Assembly (NCBI RefSeq): GCF_000186865.1
Contig: NW_008705564.1
Span: forward strand, 446,413-510,412
DNA length: 64,000 nucleotides
From: Aureococcus anophagefferens
Lineage: Eukaryota; Sar; Pelagophyceae; Pelagomonadales; Pelagomonadaceae
Direction of reading: 5' to 3'
Shown here: in pieces, positions 23,178 to 34,798 of the stretch
How positions within the stretch are numbered: position 1 is the first letter of the stretch
How the letters are laid out: each line of letters begins with the position of its first letter
Notes under the pieces: model-generated
Told to the model about the DNA's origin: nothing
Databases searched by the model: none
What the model saw: only the letters and a program-made list of their open reading frames with translations
Translations under genes and position numbers: made by a program

Positions 23178-24717
23178 CTACCCCTGGTAGCCGAGCCCCC
23201 AGGTCGTCACCGTGCAGTCGTCCGCGGCGGAGATGAGCACCGCGTCGTCCGCGCCGCGCGCCGCGACCTCGAGGGCCGACAGCGGCGCGTCGTGCGCGCC
23301 GCCGTCGCGGTACTTCAGCACCGGCGCGGACGAGGCCCAGGCGAACGCGGCCAACGACCCGTCGCTGCCGCCCGCGAAGACCGTCAGCCCATCGCGGCCG
23401 TCGACGACCTTCAGGCACCGCACGTCGAAGCCCGCGCGCGCCTCCGCGAGCCGCGTGCCGTCCAAACCAAACTCCGCGACGACGCCGTGCTCCGCGGCCG
23501 CGAAGACGCGCTCCCCGTGTTCCGTCGTCAGCACGTCCACGGCGGCCACGGGCCGGCGCGCGGAACCATCGACGTCCGCGGCGCCGATGGGCCGGCACTG
23601 GCCGCCCGCGCGCGCGTCCCAGACGAGCAGCCGCCCGTCCTCCGCTCCCGCGGCCAACAGCGTCGCGGACCCGTTGAGCGCCACGCAGCACACGGGCGCC
23701 TCGTGGTCGTAGAGCTCGAGGAGCGGCGTCTCCTCGCCGGAAGCCACGGAGCCCAGGGACCACAGCTTCACGACCGCGTCCCACGCGCCCGTCGCCAGCG
23801 CGCCTGCGCGGAACGCGCATCTTCAATACGCGCGCGCGTGCGACGGTTTCGACGCACGCGCTTCCGCCGTGCGTCGAGAACTCGATGAGAGCCATCGATT
23901 CGTCCAAACATCGGCCGAATCGACGAGAGTTCCGAAGTTTCGCGGGGACCCCCCGAACCGTTGTTCGATCTCCGCGCGGCGGCGCGCCGCCGCGGAGCGC
24001 GAGGCCCGAGATCGACGCGTCGTGGGCCTCGAAGCGCGCCGCGAGGCAGGCCGTGTCCGCGCGGTAGACGACGACGTGGTTGTCCCAGCCGCCGGCCACG
24101 GCCAGCGTCGCGTCGTCGTCGAGCGCGACGCACGATAAAGCCAGGGGGCTCGCGGCGAAGGACCTGGGCAGGAAAAGGGTGCGAAATTCCAAACTTTCGA
24201 GGCTCCTCTCTCGGCCGTTTCCCACTCGTTTTGGCTCACTTTTGGACGAGCGATCATCTCTCGGAACGCTCTCGACGCGTGGATCCTTCATCTGGAAGGA
24301 TCGCGCGCGGAACGCTCGTGTCGAAGCGAACGTGAAGCACCCGTTTCCCGCCCTGCTCAGGACCGCGTCGTCGTGAGGCCGTCGTCGCTGCCGAGGCTCG
24401 ACAGCTTCAACCCGCCGTCGCGGCAGGACGTCGCGACGACGCCCCGCGCGTAGGCCACGTCCGTCGTCACGTCGCGGTGCGGGCGGCTCGTCTTCTTCCG
24501 GTGCAGCGACGCGACCTCGCTGGGCGCCGCGAAGCGCGGCCGGTCGCTCGCGGCGCGCGGGAAGGAACTCGGCGGCGGCGCCTTGGCGAGCGCCGGCGCC
24601 GGCGCCTGGCGCGGCCGCGGCCGCAGCGGCGCCGGGGCCGGCGGCGGCGCGCGCGCGACCTCCAAAACGCGCGGCTGGAGGTTCGGCGGCTTCGCGGGCG
24701 CGGCCGCGGGCGCCGCG

Positions 24718-24748
<31 letters not shown>

Positions 24749-27127
24749 ACGCCGCCGGCGCGTCGTCGTAATCGACGGAGAGCGTCGGCCGCGCCGCGCG
24801 GCCGCGCGCGGCCGCGGCCTTGGGCGGCGTCGGCGGCGGCGCGTCGACCAAGACCGTCTCGTAGTCGTCGTCGCTCTCCGACGCCGGCGGCGGCGGCGTC
24901 TCCAGCAGCTCGCCGTCGCGGCGCACGTGGGGCGCGAAAAAGAGCTTCCGCGGCGTCTGGCCGAACTCGTCGATCTGCAACTCCAACGCCGTCCGCTCGC
25001 GCTCCTCGCCCACCTTATCTAAATCCACGGTCCCCTCGTAGGTCAGCGGATGGAACACGTTGTCGTCGTCGATGGACCGCTGCTTGCACCCGAAGACGAG
25101 ATCGATCCAGTGGTGCAGCCGCGCGGACACGTAGTCCGACTCCAACGCCGCGCGGCACCGCTTCACGAAATCCGCGGGGTTCCTCGCCCACGGCGGCAGC
25201 TTCACGTCCCCCAACCGCTCCCCCGCCTGGGTCACGCCCAGGGGCACGTTGCGGCCGTTCACTAAAAACTCGCCGTCGCCGTCGTAGAACTCGGGGATGA
25301 GCTCCTTCAAATCCGTCGACGCCGAGCGCACGGACGTCCACGCGTCCCGCACGGAGTCGAACATGCGGTCCGCGGCGTCGAACTTGCCGTTCTGCAGGCA
25401 GAGCATGTACTCGGGCACGCAGCGCACCAAGAAGAAGAGCACGTAGCCCGGCGTCGAGTAGTGCGTCCCGTAGAGGAACGGCGCGTCCTCGGGCTTCGCC
25501 GCGTCCTCCGCCCGAGGGAACTCGTCCCCCTCCGGCGGCGGCGGCGCGGGCGGCGGCGGCGGCGCGCCCGCCGCCGCGGAGAAGCGCCGCGCCAGGGGCT
25601 GGAACTTGTCGTTGAGCAGCCCCCGGAAGCGCTCGTTCGCCGCGAGGAACGACCTGGGCGGCACGAGAGTGATGCAACGTCGCTTCAACGTGAGCGCGCC
25701 GCGCGCGCGCGTTCCTCAAAAAGCATCCACGCTTCGAGACCGCTCCGAGGGATGATCGCTCGTCCAAAAATCAGCCGAAACGAGTGAAACACGGCCGAGA
25801 TCGGAGCCTTTGAAGTCGGGCATGTCGCTCTCTTGTGCTGCCCCGGGAACGACGTCCGCGCGGCCGCGGCGCCCGAAGCCGCGCCCCGGCTCTGCGCGCG
25901 CGTCGGCGCGCGGACGACCTCGGGCCCCTTGGACGGCGCCGCGACGCCGGGCATGTGCGCGTAGCGCTCCCGGAAGTTCGCCAGGCGCCGCGGGCAGAGC
26001 GCGCCCACGGGCTTGGTCAAATCGCGGAACGTCTTCGGATCGTCCAAATCGAGGCGCTCCGACTCGTAGTCCGCGACGACCCAGGGGAAGACGGGGTACT
26101 GGCTCAGGTCGTGCAGGGACCGGTCCGCGACCTGGTTCAGGAGCGCCAGGTAGGAGAAGTTGTCGAGCTCCTTCGTCTGCCACGCGCGCGTCGCGTCGGA
26201 GAGCAGCCGGTCGTCGACGCACGCGGCCGCGAGCTCGGGCCGCGACTTGAGCGCCTTCCAGCAGGCGTCCCGCTCCGCCGTCGACGCAAAGGCCACGCGC
26301 AGCACGCCGTCGCGCCGGTGGCCCCGCGCGCCGCCCCGCGACGCGGACGCGGGTCTCCTCAACTCGATCTCCAAAGCCTTCGACGCCATCATGTGGCGGC
26401 AGCGGCGGCAGCTCGCGACGCGGTCGAAGGTCGCGCTCATCGCCGAGTCGCCCACGTTGTTCAACGCCGCGGGCTCGAAGTAGACGCGCTGCGTCGTCAC
26501 GACGACGACGCCCGGCTGCCGGAGCAGCGGCGACACGCGTTCGCCCTCGAAGACCGCGCGGCGCCCGCCGCCCCGATCCACGACGTTCTCGCGGAAGTCC
26601 ACGAGCTGGCTCATCTCGAACTTGGCCACGCGCAGCGGCGCCGTGATCTGCGCGAGCAGCGTGGCCTCCACGTGGGACCCCTCGCGCGCGGCGACGGCCG
26701 CGGCGTCGCTCAGGTTCGACGCCAGCCGCGCCAGATCCTCCGCGGCGCTGTGCGCGGGCGCGAAGGTGAAGACGCCCGGGCTCGGCTTCGTCGCAAAGGG
26801 CGCGGGCACGGAGTTGGCGAACATCTCGACGGTCCAGGCGCACGCGAACGCGACGCCCGCGTTCGTGTTCGACACGTTCTTGACGTGCTTCAGCGGCAGC
26901 TTGAGCAGCGGGCTCCGCGACTCGTTGGGCTCGAAGACGAGGCTCCGGCTGCAGCAGCGCAGGCGCCCCGTCGCCGGGCTCCGCCCGTCGGAGAGCGTGC
27001 CGGAGAAGTCGCAGAGGAAGAGCTCGCCGTGCTCGAGCTGCAGGAGGCTGAACCGGCCCTTGCGCTTCTTCGTCGGCACCTCGAGCACGCTGTACTGGGC
27101 GCTCACGGCGAGGGCCCGCTGGAGCAT
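23178..27127 (-). CDS. NSMAF: FAN/NSMAF-like GRAM-BEACH-WD40 protein, four exons
   Basis: Exons 27127-25854, 25653-24364, 24163-23988 and 23803-23178 total 3366 bp, 1121 residues. Residues ~25-300 hold PH/GRAM-like modules (LFLCDFSGTLSDGRSP, VVVVTTQRVYFEP). The BEACH domain spans ~317-635: KELDNFSYLALLNQVADRS, YPVFPWVVADYESE, TKPVGAL, then across intron 1 RTSFLAANERFRGL, FLYGTHYSTPGYVLFFLVR, ELIPEFY, HHWIDLVFGCKQR. A Pro/Ala-rich linker of ~120 residues follows. The WD40 part (from ~770) includes WDNHVVVYRAD, ISGLALRGGALATGAWDAVVKLW, and EDGRLLVWDARAG. Family members are membrane-trafficking or signalling scaffolds; mammalian FAN links TNF receptor to neutral sphingomyelinase. The third intron uses a GC donor. 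Divergent from the MFS gene, 172 bp apart. Confidence 0.92.
23804..23987 (-). mobile_element. Introner element, family 2 copy 1, FAN intron 3
   Basis: 184-bp intron. Near-perfect target duplication CGGCGCGC (23980-23987) / CAGCGCGC (23796-23803). Donor GC, acceptor CGCGCAG. The sense start (GATCGAACAACGGTTCGGGGGGTCC) matches the reverse complement of the right end of the copy at 58.7 kb (GAATTCAACCGCTGGTTTGGGTGGTCC), so this copy is in the opposite orientation to its gene. Contains GATTCGTCCAAACATCGGCCGAATCG. Joining restores LALRGGALATGAWDAVVKLW. Confidence 0.85.
24164..24363 (-). mobile_element. Introner element copy 4 (family 1), FAN intron 2
   Basis: 200-bp intron. Target duplication has diverged: sense GTCCTGAG at the donor and GTCCTTCG at the acceptor, 6 of 8 identical. 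Donor GT, acceptor CTGCCCAG. Orientation B. Diverged internally (ACTTTCGAGG, CATCTGGAAGG), suggesting an older insertion. Confidence 0.92.
25654..25853 (-). mobile_element. Introner element copy 5 (family 1), FAN intron 1
   Basis: 200-bp intron splitting the BEACH domain. Perfect target duplication GGAACGAC at 25646-25653 and 25846-25853. Donor GTCGTTCC from the duplication, acceptor CCGCCCAG from the element. Orientation A. Confidence 0.95.
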
Positions 27128-27299
27128 CGCGGCCCGGCGAGCTCTCGCTCGCGAGGCGAAGGCGCGAGGAGCGCCCGGCGTCGGACGAGGTGGCTGCGAG
27201 ACCTCGAGAGGCGAGGCGAGACCGCCGGCCGAGTCGGGAGATGAGCCGAAGATGGCGACATGATCGTCACATTGCAAGGCGATTGGGAGGAGCGGAAGC
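27128..27299. promoter_or_regulatory. 172-bp bidirectional promoter, FAN-like and MFS genes
   Basis: The whole space between two divergent starts. It contains ACATGATCGTCACATTGCAAGG, a lower-GC patch just upstream of the MFS gene. No TATA box is seen. Confidence 0.45.
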
Positions 27300-28580
27300 A
27301 TGAAGAAGTCGGTCTACGTGCTCTGCGGGTGCTGGGCGTGCACGCTGACGGCGTCGACGCTCATCACGGCGTCGGCGCCGCTCGCCGCGCGCCACGTCGG
27401 CGCGTCGCGGGCCCTGGCGCCGTTCACCATCGGCGCCTTCCTCTTCGGGGCTGCCCTCGTGTCGCTCGTGTCGTCGCGGCTCTTCCTCGCCGTGGGCCGC
27501 GGCGGCGGCTTCGCCGCGGGCTGCGTCCTGGGCATGGTCGGCGGCGCCGTCGGCGTGGTGTCGCTCGAGGCCCAGGCGCCCGGCGGCGTCTTCGCGGCGT
27601 GCGTGCTCATCGGCACGTCCCAGGGCCTCGGCCAGTTCTATAGATTCGCGGCGACGGAGCTCTGCGACGAGGACCGGGACAAGGCGTCGGCCGTGGGCCT
27701 CGTGCTCGCGGGCGGCATCGTCGCCGCCGTCGCGGGGCCCGAGCTCGCGGCGTCCGCGAAGCGCCTGGAGCCGCTCGGGCTCAAGGCCGACTTCTCGGGC
27801 TGCTTCGCGCTCGTCGCCGCGGCGAACGTCGTCAACCTCGCGTTGATCGCCTCCGTGACCTTCGCCGAGGTGGCGCGCTACGCGCCCGTCGAGGACGACG
27901 ACCCGGAGCGCCTCAACGGCGCCGCGCCCGCGCGGAAGACGTCCCTGCGGGCCATCTTCTCGCAGCCCGAATGCGTGTGCGCGGTCTGGGTCGCGACGCT
28001 CGCGCACACGGCCATGGTCATGCTCATGTCCCCGCTGACGCTGGCCATGGAGGCCGACGACTACTCCTTCCGGTCGACGTCGACGACGCTCGAGCTCCAC
28101 TTCGTCGCCATGTACGCGCCCGGGCTGCTCGGCACGGGCGCGCTCATCCGTTTCGTCGGCCCGCACGGCGCGTCGTCGCTGGGCTTCGGCGTCTTCGCGG
28201 CGGCGGCGGCGACGCTCGCCGCGGGCCAGTCCTACCTCGAGTACTCGCTGGGCATGGTCCTCTGCGGCGCCGCGTGGAACCTCTGCTTCACGTCGGGCAC
28301 GGTCCTGCTGACGTCGTGCTACGACGCGCGCGACGCCGTCCGCGTCCAGGGCGTCAACGACCTGGTGCTCTTCGGCGTCGCCGCCGTGGGCTCGCTCGCC
28401 GCGGGCTACGTCTACTCCTGGGCGGGCTGGCGCAACCTCGTCTTCGTCGTGTCCGGGCTCATGGCGCTCGCGTCGCTCTTCCTCGTCGCGTCGCTGGGCC
28501 TCAGGCGCGGCCGCGGCGCGCCGAGCCGCGACGGCGACGCCTACGCGCCGCTCGCGGCGTCGGCGGCGGACGCGCAGTAA
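27300..28580 (+). CDS. Major facilitator superfamily transporter
   Basis: 426 residues with 11-12 hydrophobic helices split by a polar loop near 200-225 (EDDDPERLNGAAPARKTS). Helix pattern and the central loop fit MFS. Between TM4 and TM5 the stretch GTSQGLGQFYRFAATEL resembles a group of mostly bacterial MFS proteins annotated only as general transporters. C-terminal tail ~30 residues, Arg then Ala/Asp-rich. Substrate cannot be told from sequence. No plastid presequence; plasma or vacuolar membrane likely. Confidence 0.88.
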   Translation: MKKSVYVLCGCWACTLTASTLITASAPLAARHVGASRALAPFTIGAFLFGAALVSLVSSRLFLAVGRGGGFAAGCVLGMVGGAVGVVSLEAQAPGGVFAACVLIGTSQGLGQFYRFAATELCDEDRDKASAVGLVLAGGIVAAVAGPELAASAKRLEPLGLKADFSGCFALVAAANVVNLALIASVTFAEVARYAPVEDDDPERLNGAAPARKTSLRAIFSQPECVCAVWVATLAHTAMVMLMSPLTLAMEADDYSFRSTSTTLELHFVAMYAPGLLGTGALIRFVGPHGASSLGFGVFAAAAATLAAGQSYLEYSLGMVLCGAAWNLCFTSGTVLLTSCYDARDAVRVQGVNDLVLFGVAAVGSLAAGYVYSWAGWRNLVFVVSGLMALASLFLVASLGLRRGRGAPSRDGDAYAPLAASAADAQ

Positions 28581-28601
28581 CCCGTCGTTGCGGCTACCCC
28601 C

Positions 28602-31600
28602 CTAGGTCGTGTGCACGAGGGAGTGGATCGCGTGCATGGTGCGCGTGCGCTTGTTGTTGAGCGACGCGTCGATGAGGGCCATGACGCCGGAGACGGCCGC
28701 GTCGTCGTCGGGTTCGTCGAACATGAGCGAGCCGTGGACCCAGGTCACGTCCTCGATCTTCGCGAGCTCGGGGATGCCGCAGTCGACCATGAGCATGAGC
28801 AGGACCATGATGTGGTCCCGGTGGCGCCGCAGCACGAGGAACGCCTTGCAGCACAGCTCCTCGAATTTGCGGTAGCGCGCGCCCGCGCCGCGGCCGCCGA
28901 GCACCGTCTCCATGTGGGGCGTGAGCACGAAGGGCGCGGACTCGCGCTTCACGCCGAACTTCTTCTTGAAGTTCCCCAGGAAGTGGCCGAAGTCGATGTG
29001 GAAGTAGCGGCCGTCGCGCGTGAGCATGATGTTGTCGTTGTGCCGGTCGCCGATGCCGAGCACGTACGTCGCGACGCAGTAGCCCGCCAAGCTCCGCGCG
29101 AAGTTGTCCAACGCGTCGTGGAGCGCCGCGCCCTCCGCGAGCGGGTTCGCCTCCTCGGAGGGCTTGAGGAGCCAGGGGTGCTGCGCGCGCTCGAGGGCCC
29201 AGTCGTCGCGGTGCGCCTCGGAGTGGCGCCGCACCTGCGACCTCCGCGACCGCCGCGCGTCGGACTCGGCTTTCGACGGGTCGCGGACGGCCGCGCCCGC
29301 GCCGGCCGCGCGGCCCGGCGGCCGCGCGGCCGCGACGGCGCCGACGTCCTCCGTGGACATGGTCGTCGCGCGCGGCGTGAGGCCCGCGTGGCGGAACGAC
29401 TGGCCGTGGTCGAGGCCGCGGCGGCCCGCGCGCGCGGCCGCGGACTCGGCTTCCAGCCGCTTCTCGGCCGCGTAGGCCGCGCACTCGCGCGCGAGCCAGG
29501 CGGCGACGGCGCCCGTGCCGTAGTAGGCCTCGTGGGCCGCGCCGTACTTGCGGCTCGCGCGCGTCCGCGGCTTCGCGCCCGCGCTCCTAAATCGCTCGTC
29601 CTTGGTGATGTTCGCGAGCGTGTTCGCCTGCTGGACGACCTCGATGAAGCCCTGCGCGCCGGCCGTCGCGACGCAGCCGTAGGGCGACATGCGCAGCTCG
29701 AGGCCCGCCTCGGTCCAGAGCGCGTCCATGGACCGGATGATCTGGAGCGTGAGCTGGTCCTGCCTTAAGTCGTCGCCGCACTTGAAGATGACGACGTGCG
29801 GCGGCGCGGCGCGGACCGCGTTGTGGAACGTGAGCCAGAGCGGCTTCTGCGCCGAGCCCATGACCTTGCACTTGGCGAGGTCCAGACCGCGGCAGACCAT
29901 GAAGGGGCTCAACGGCAGCTGGAAGGCCCGGGGCAGCACGACGCCCTCCAGCTCGCGGCGGAGCACGTCGTCGCGGTCGCGGTCGGAGCTGCCCTTCATC
30001 TGCTTGACGGTCTCCGTGATCTGCGCGAGCTTCGTGACGAGCAGCGCCTGGTGGCCGAGCGTCAGCCGGTACTCGCCGCAGCGGCGGTTGTAGAGGTCGA
30101 AGAGCACGCGGCAGCAGTGGTGCTCGTCGTTGACGTCCTTCTCCGTCGCGAGGGACCAGTACAGCGCGTGGCCGCAGACGCTCGGGTTCCGCAGGGCGCG
30201 CCTCAGCAGGAAGCGGTTCAGCGCCGTGTCGTGGGACCGCTCGAACTTGACGACCTGGGCGAGCTGGAGCATGACGGCCGCCAATTCCGCGTCGGGCAGC
30301 GCGTTCATGCAACGGACGGCGTACGACCGCACCTTGGGGTCCGGGAAGCGCACGCTCAGCAGCTGGAGCGCCTCGAGGGGCGGCATGGGCGCCCAGGTCT
30401 TGAGCAGCCGGTAGCCCTCGCGGACGTCGTCGTGGTTGCCCCAGTTCACGGTCAGCAGGAACTTGGGCAGCGCCTTCGGGTTCGACGCGAGGACCTCGCG
30501 CTTCGCCCAGAGCAGGCGGCACTCGTCCTCCGTCAGCGCGTGCATGACGTGCTCCGCCAACAGCCGACTCAGGTCGCCGTCGAACTTGCCCTTGAGCTGC
30601 TTGGACGCGCGGTGCTTCGCGGCCAAATAGGACGCCTCCCCGGCGCGCGACGCGAGCTTCTCCCTGTCGTCGAGGATCAACGACGCGCGCTTCCACGCCG
30701 ACGGCGCCGCGACGTCGTCGTCGTCGCCGCCCCGCGGCGTCTCGGGGGGCGCGCGGAAGTCGTCGCCCGTCATGTCGCGGTGCAGCGACGCCTCGGCGTA
30801 GACGACGGAGCCCCCGTCGACGCCGCCGTGGTCGAGGTCGACGGCGCAGGCCGCCTTGCCGCTGCGGTAGCGCGGGCCCAGCACTTTCTCCCGCCGCGCG
30901 TAGATGGCCGCGTCGCCGCGCGCCATGGGCAGCTTGACCCGCTCGGCCTTGAGCACGTTGTGCGCGTTCCACAGCGGCGTCTTGCAGAACGCGAGCGACG
31001 CGCCGTCCGCGCCGTGGAGCGACACCTTGACGACCGTCGCGCGCGGCAGGTCCCGGAGCGTGAGCTCCGTGCCCCGCGTGAAGTGCATGCCGCGCGCGGC
31101 CTCCACGAAGGTCGGCTTCGGCGCGCCGCCGTCCTTCGTCGAGAAGTCGGCGACGTAGACGGGCAGGCCCTTCTTCGGCGACTCGCCGTTTGCCTCGTCG
31201 GGGGGCAACGAGCCGCGGTCCTTCCGGACCTTCTTGAGCAGCGCGGGCTTGGAGTCCCAGGGGACCGTGAGCTCCTCGACGCCGTGCATGAGGACGACGC
31301 GCGCGAAGACCCTGTGGTCCGCCTGCGACGCCAGAAATCGGTAGAGCCGCGCGCCCGCGTCGGAGCCGCTGAGCTCGGACCGGTCGCCCGCGCCGTGCTT
31401 CGGCAGCCGCTTCTTCTTCTTCTTCTTCTTCTTCTTCTTCTTCGGCGCGGCACCGTTGGCCTCGGGCTCGTCCGCGGCCTCCTCGTAGTCGACGTGGTCC
31501 TCGTCGAGGGGCGGGAACACTCTCACGGCGGAGAGCGAGATGTCCGGCGGCCGCTCGACGATCGCGGACGCGACGAAGGTCTCGGCGCCCTTCAAAAACT

Positions 31601-33253
31601 GGAACTCGGCGTGCTTGGCCCGGAGCACGCGCGTGACCTCCGCCGCGAGCTGCAGCAGCGCGAGCTCCTGCAGCACCGTGAAGGGCGCGCGGGGGTCCCG
31701 GAGCGCGACGATCGCGATGACCTTCTTCGCGTCGTCGTCCGCGCGCGCCTCGAAGACGGGCGCGCCGAGGGCGCCGTCTTCCTTGACGATGGCGCCGCCG
31801 ACGGCGACGTCCCGGACGAGGCCCGCCCACGTCGCGCCCTCGGGCGGCGGCCGCGCGCCGTCCGCCTTCTCGTCGGGCTTCCAGAGGACGGCCTTCTTCT
31901 GCCGCACGTCCACGGGGAAGTAGAAGTCCGTCGCTTCCACGTCGAAGAAGCCCCGCGCAAGGCACAGCAGGCGCTCGAGCATGTCCTCGAGGCTCATCTC
32001 CGGCGTCAGCGCCTCGAGGAGCAGCAGCCGCAGCTCGGACGCGAGCGCGTCCGGCAGCGCGTCCCCCTTGCCCTTGAGCGCGCGCGCGACGGCCGCGACG
32101 CGGTCCTCCTCCGTCTCGCCGCCGCCCCGGCTCGTGCGCGGCAGCAGGTCGGCGTACTGCGTGATGTACTCGACGAGCAGGTTCGTCGCCTCCTCGTTCG
32201 CGTCGTGCTCGTAGCCGCGGAACTGCGCGCGCATCGTCTTCGCCGCGTCCGCGGTCGGCGACTCGCCGAGCGCCCGCTTGTGCGACTTGCCCGCCTTGAG
32301 CCGCGCCTTGTGGCCCCGGTCCATGACCGCCTCCTCGAAGGACTCGCGGTCCAGCGTCAGGCACGACACGCCGGCCTCGGCGTCCGCGACGCACGTCGAC
32401 GCCCGGGGCTCGTTGAGGATCATGGCCCGCTCGCCGAAGTAGTCGCCGCTCGAGAGCACGGCGACCTGCTTGCCGTAGGCCGGCGCCTCCGCGGCGGGGA
32501 AGAACGCGGCCGCCGCGCGCGTCGAGTTCGACGCCGCGGCCTTGGCGGGCTTCTCGACGAAGACGCGGACGCGGCCCCGCACGATAATATAAAACTCCTC
32601 GCCGCGGTCGTCGCCCTGGCGGATGATGACCTCGTCGGGCGCGTAGTCGCGCACGAGCAAGGCCTCGTGGACGCGCGCGAGCTGCGGCTCCGAGAAGCCC
32701 TGGAACACGGGGATGGACCGCAGGAAGTTCGTCGACGTGTCGACGGTCTCCGCGTGCTTGGCCGCCTCCGGCGTCGCCGGCGCGCCGGGCGCCGCGGACG
32801 CGCGCTTCGCCTGCTTCGCCGCGGCCAACGCCGCGTCCGCGAGGCTCGCGCGCTCGAGGACGACCGGCGCCGGTCTCGCGAGCGCGTGCGCGCGCTCGTT
32901 CGCGCCCGCGAGCCGCGCCTCGAGGTGGCCCCGCGCCGCGCGCTCTTCGTCGAGCGTCCGCTCGCGCCGCTTGAGCTCGCGGCTCAGCGCGTCGACGCGG
33001 TCGTAGAGGAGCCCGGCCTCGGTCGCGAGCTTGAGCGTCCGCGGCGTCGCCGCGGCGAGCGCGCCGTCGTCGCCGTCGTCGAAGCGCGCGTCGACGCGGC
33101 GCCCCGCGGCCTCGCAGCGCGCGACGCCGCGCACGCAGCCGACGACGACGCCGTGCGCGACGAGCGGCGCGCCGAACGCCGTCCAGCCGTCGGCGGGAAA
33201 CTCCGCGGCGTCGAACTCCGCGCGGCCGACGAGCACGTCGTCGCCGACGACGG

Positions 33254-33287
<34 letters not shown>

Positions 33288-34706
33288 CGCGGACACCGTC
33301 GCCGTGAACACCGCGAGCGAGAAGGCGCCGCGCGCGGAGTCGGCCGGCGCCGAGAGCACGTCCGTCGGGAAGCGGCTCTGGTAGGTGAGCTCGCGCTTCG
33401 CGCCCTCCTCGACGTCGAGGGTCGCGTTCGTCGAGCAGCGCCGGTGGTCGCCGCGCGTCGCCGCGTCGACGTTGCGCTGGATCCGCGCGAGCACGCCCGC
33501 GGCGCCGGTAGGGTTGAAGCCGAAGTCGCCCGCGGGCGCCGCGCGCGCGGGCGGCGCCGGGGCGAGCGCGCCGCCGCCGCCCGGCGCGGCGCCGGGCACG
33601 TCGAGCTCCGCGCGGCAGACCGTCGCCTCGGCGTCGTCGCTGTCCGACGCGTCGTCGAAGTCGCCGTCGGGCGGCAGCGCGAGGCGCCGGCAGCGGAGGT
33701 TCGCGACGTAGAGGATCCGCGCGCCGTCGTTCCGGAACGCCTCGCCGGGGTCCGCGAGGGCGACGTCGAAGGCGGCGCGCACGGGCGCGTGGCGCGACGA
33801 GGCGACGTCGGGCCGCCGCCAGGCCCCCGCGACCGCTCTGAGCGGCGCGGCGCCCGGCCGACTCCGCCAGAGCACGCGGTCCGCGTAGGCCGGCGCGCCC
33901 GCGTAGGCCACCGTCGGCGACGCGGCGCCGACGTCGACGGCGTCGAAGCCCGCGAAGCAGCGGCCCGCGGCGCGTTCCCGGTCGAGCTCGTCGTGCCGCG
34001 ACAGCTCGCGAAACCGCCCCGCGGCCGCGAGCGCGCGGAACGCCTCGACGGCGTCCGCGCGCGTCCGCATCTTCGACGACGTCGCGCAGAGGCGGTAGTT
34101 CAGGTCGCCGGCGAAGAGCACGTGGTCGCAGCCGTCGAAGAAGTCGTCGCCGAGGTCGCGCGCGCAGTCGCGGAGCGCGCGGCTCCGCCGCGCGGCGCGC
34201 GCCTCGCCCGGCGGCAGGTGGCAGCAGACGAAGGCCAAACTCGCCGCGTGGCGGCCGGAGACGCCGAGCACGTCGACGCGGGCCCCGAGGCAGCCGTGGC
34301 GCTCCGGGTCCGCGCCGGGGATCTGCGCTTGGGCGGTCTCGGCAACTGACACCTGCAGGTGGCCGCGCGCGAGCACGACGACGCGCAGCGCGCCGGCGCG
34401 CCGCGCCGCGACGACGTCGAGCTCGAAGAAGGCCGCGAGCGCGCCGACGGCGCCCTCGTCGGCGTCCTGCAGCGCCACGCAGACGACGTCGGCGCCGCGC
34501 GGCGACGGCTCGTCGGCGGCGTCGAGGGCGCCCGTCGGATGCAGCCACGTCGCGAGGCGCGACGCGTCCCAGGGCCGCCCGTCCATGTTGTGGCTGCCGA
34601 CGACGAGCCGCATCGTCGTCGACGGCGACGGCATGTCGACGCACCGCGCGGGCAACTGGGGCTCTATACCTATAGATAGGCCGGAATCGATTTTGGGCTG
34701 CATCAT
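28602..34706 (-). CDS. Fusion: inositol 5-phosphatase, C2-like, cyclic-nucleotide-binding, GAF, C2, PIK helical and class I-type PI3-kinase
   Basis: One uninterrupted frame of up to 2034 residues; other possible starts are ATG 34634 or 34613. Modules in order: residues ~32-325 inositol polyphosphate 5-phosphatase (RLVVGSHNMDG, FVCCHLPPGE, LFAGDLNYRL, PAYADRVLWRS, SSRHAPVRAAF); ~345-560 C2-like; ~655-800 cyclic-nucleotide-binding (GDYFGERAMILNEPRAST); ~905-1035 GAF-like; poly-Lys near 1090; ~1058-1310 C2; ~1380-1570 PIK helical domain; ~1590-2034 kinase with KCGDDLRQDQLTLQII, GIGDRHNDNIM and HIDFGHFLGNFKKKFGVKRE. The activation loop KKK..KRE matches class I PI3-kinases that phosphorylate PI(4,5)P2. 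The phosphatase has LQD for LQE and SRH for SDH, so activity may be weakened. A ~130-residue basic insertion sits in the kinase N-lobe region. Divergent from bystin. Confidence 0.9.
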
Positions 34707-34798
34707 CAGGGCAGCGTCGCAGAGAGCCGTCGACTTGCCGTCGAGCTCAGCGATATACGCCCGAAGGAAGTGCCCGAAGCCGCGCCGTCGAAGCCACC

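Noticed and set aside
31411..31443. Poly-TTC tract as a microsatellite of special interest
   Set aside because: It is a coding Lys run between modules of the PI3K fusion; such simple codon repeats are common.
29796..34349. 1517-residue plus-strand frame antisense to the PI3K fusion
   Set aside because: Low-complexity Arg/Val/Leu/Glu shadow; all conserved motifs are on the minus strand.
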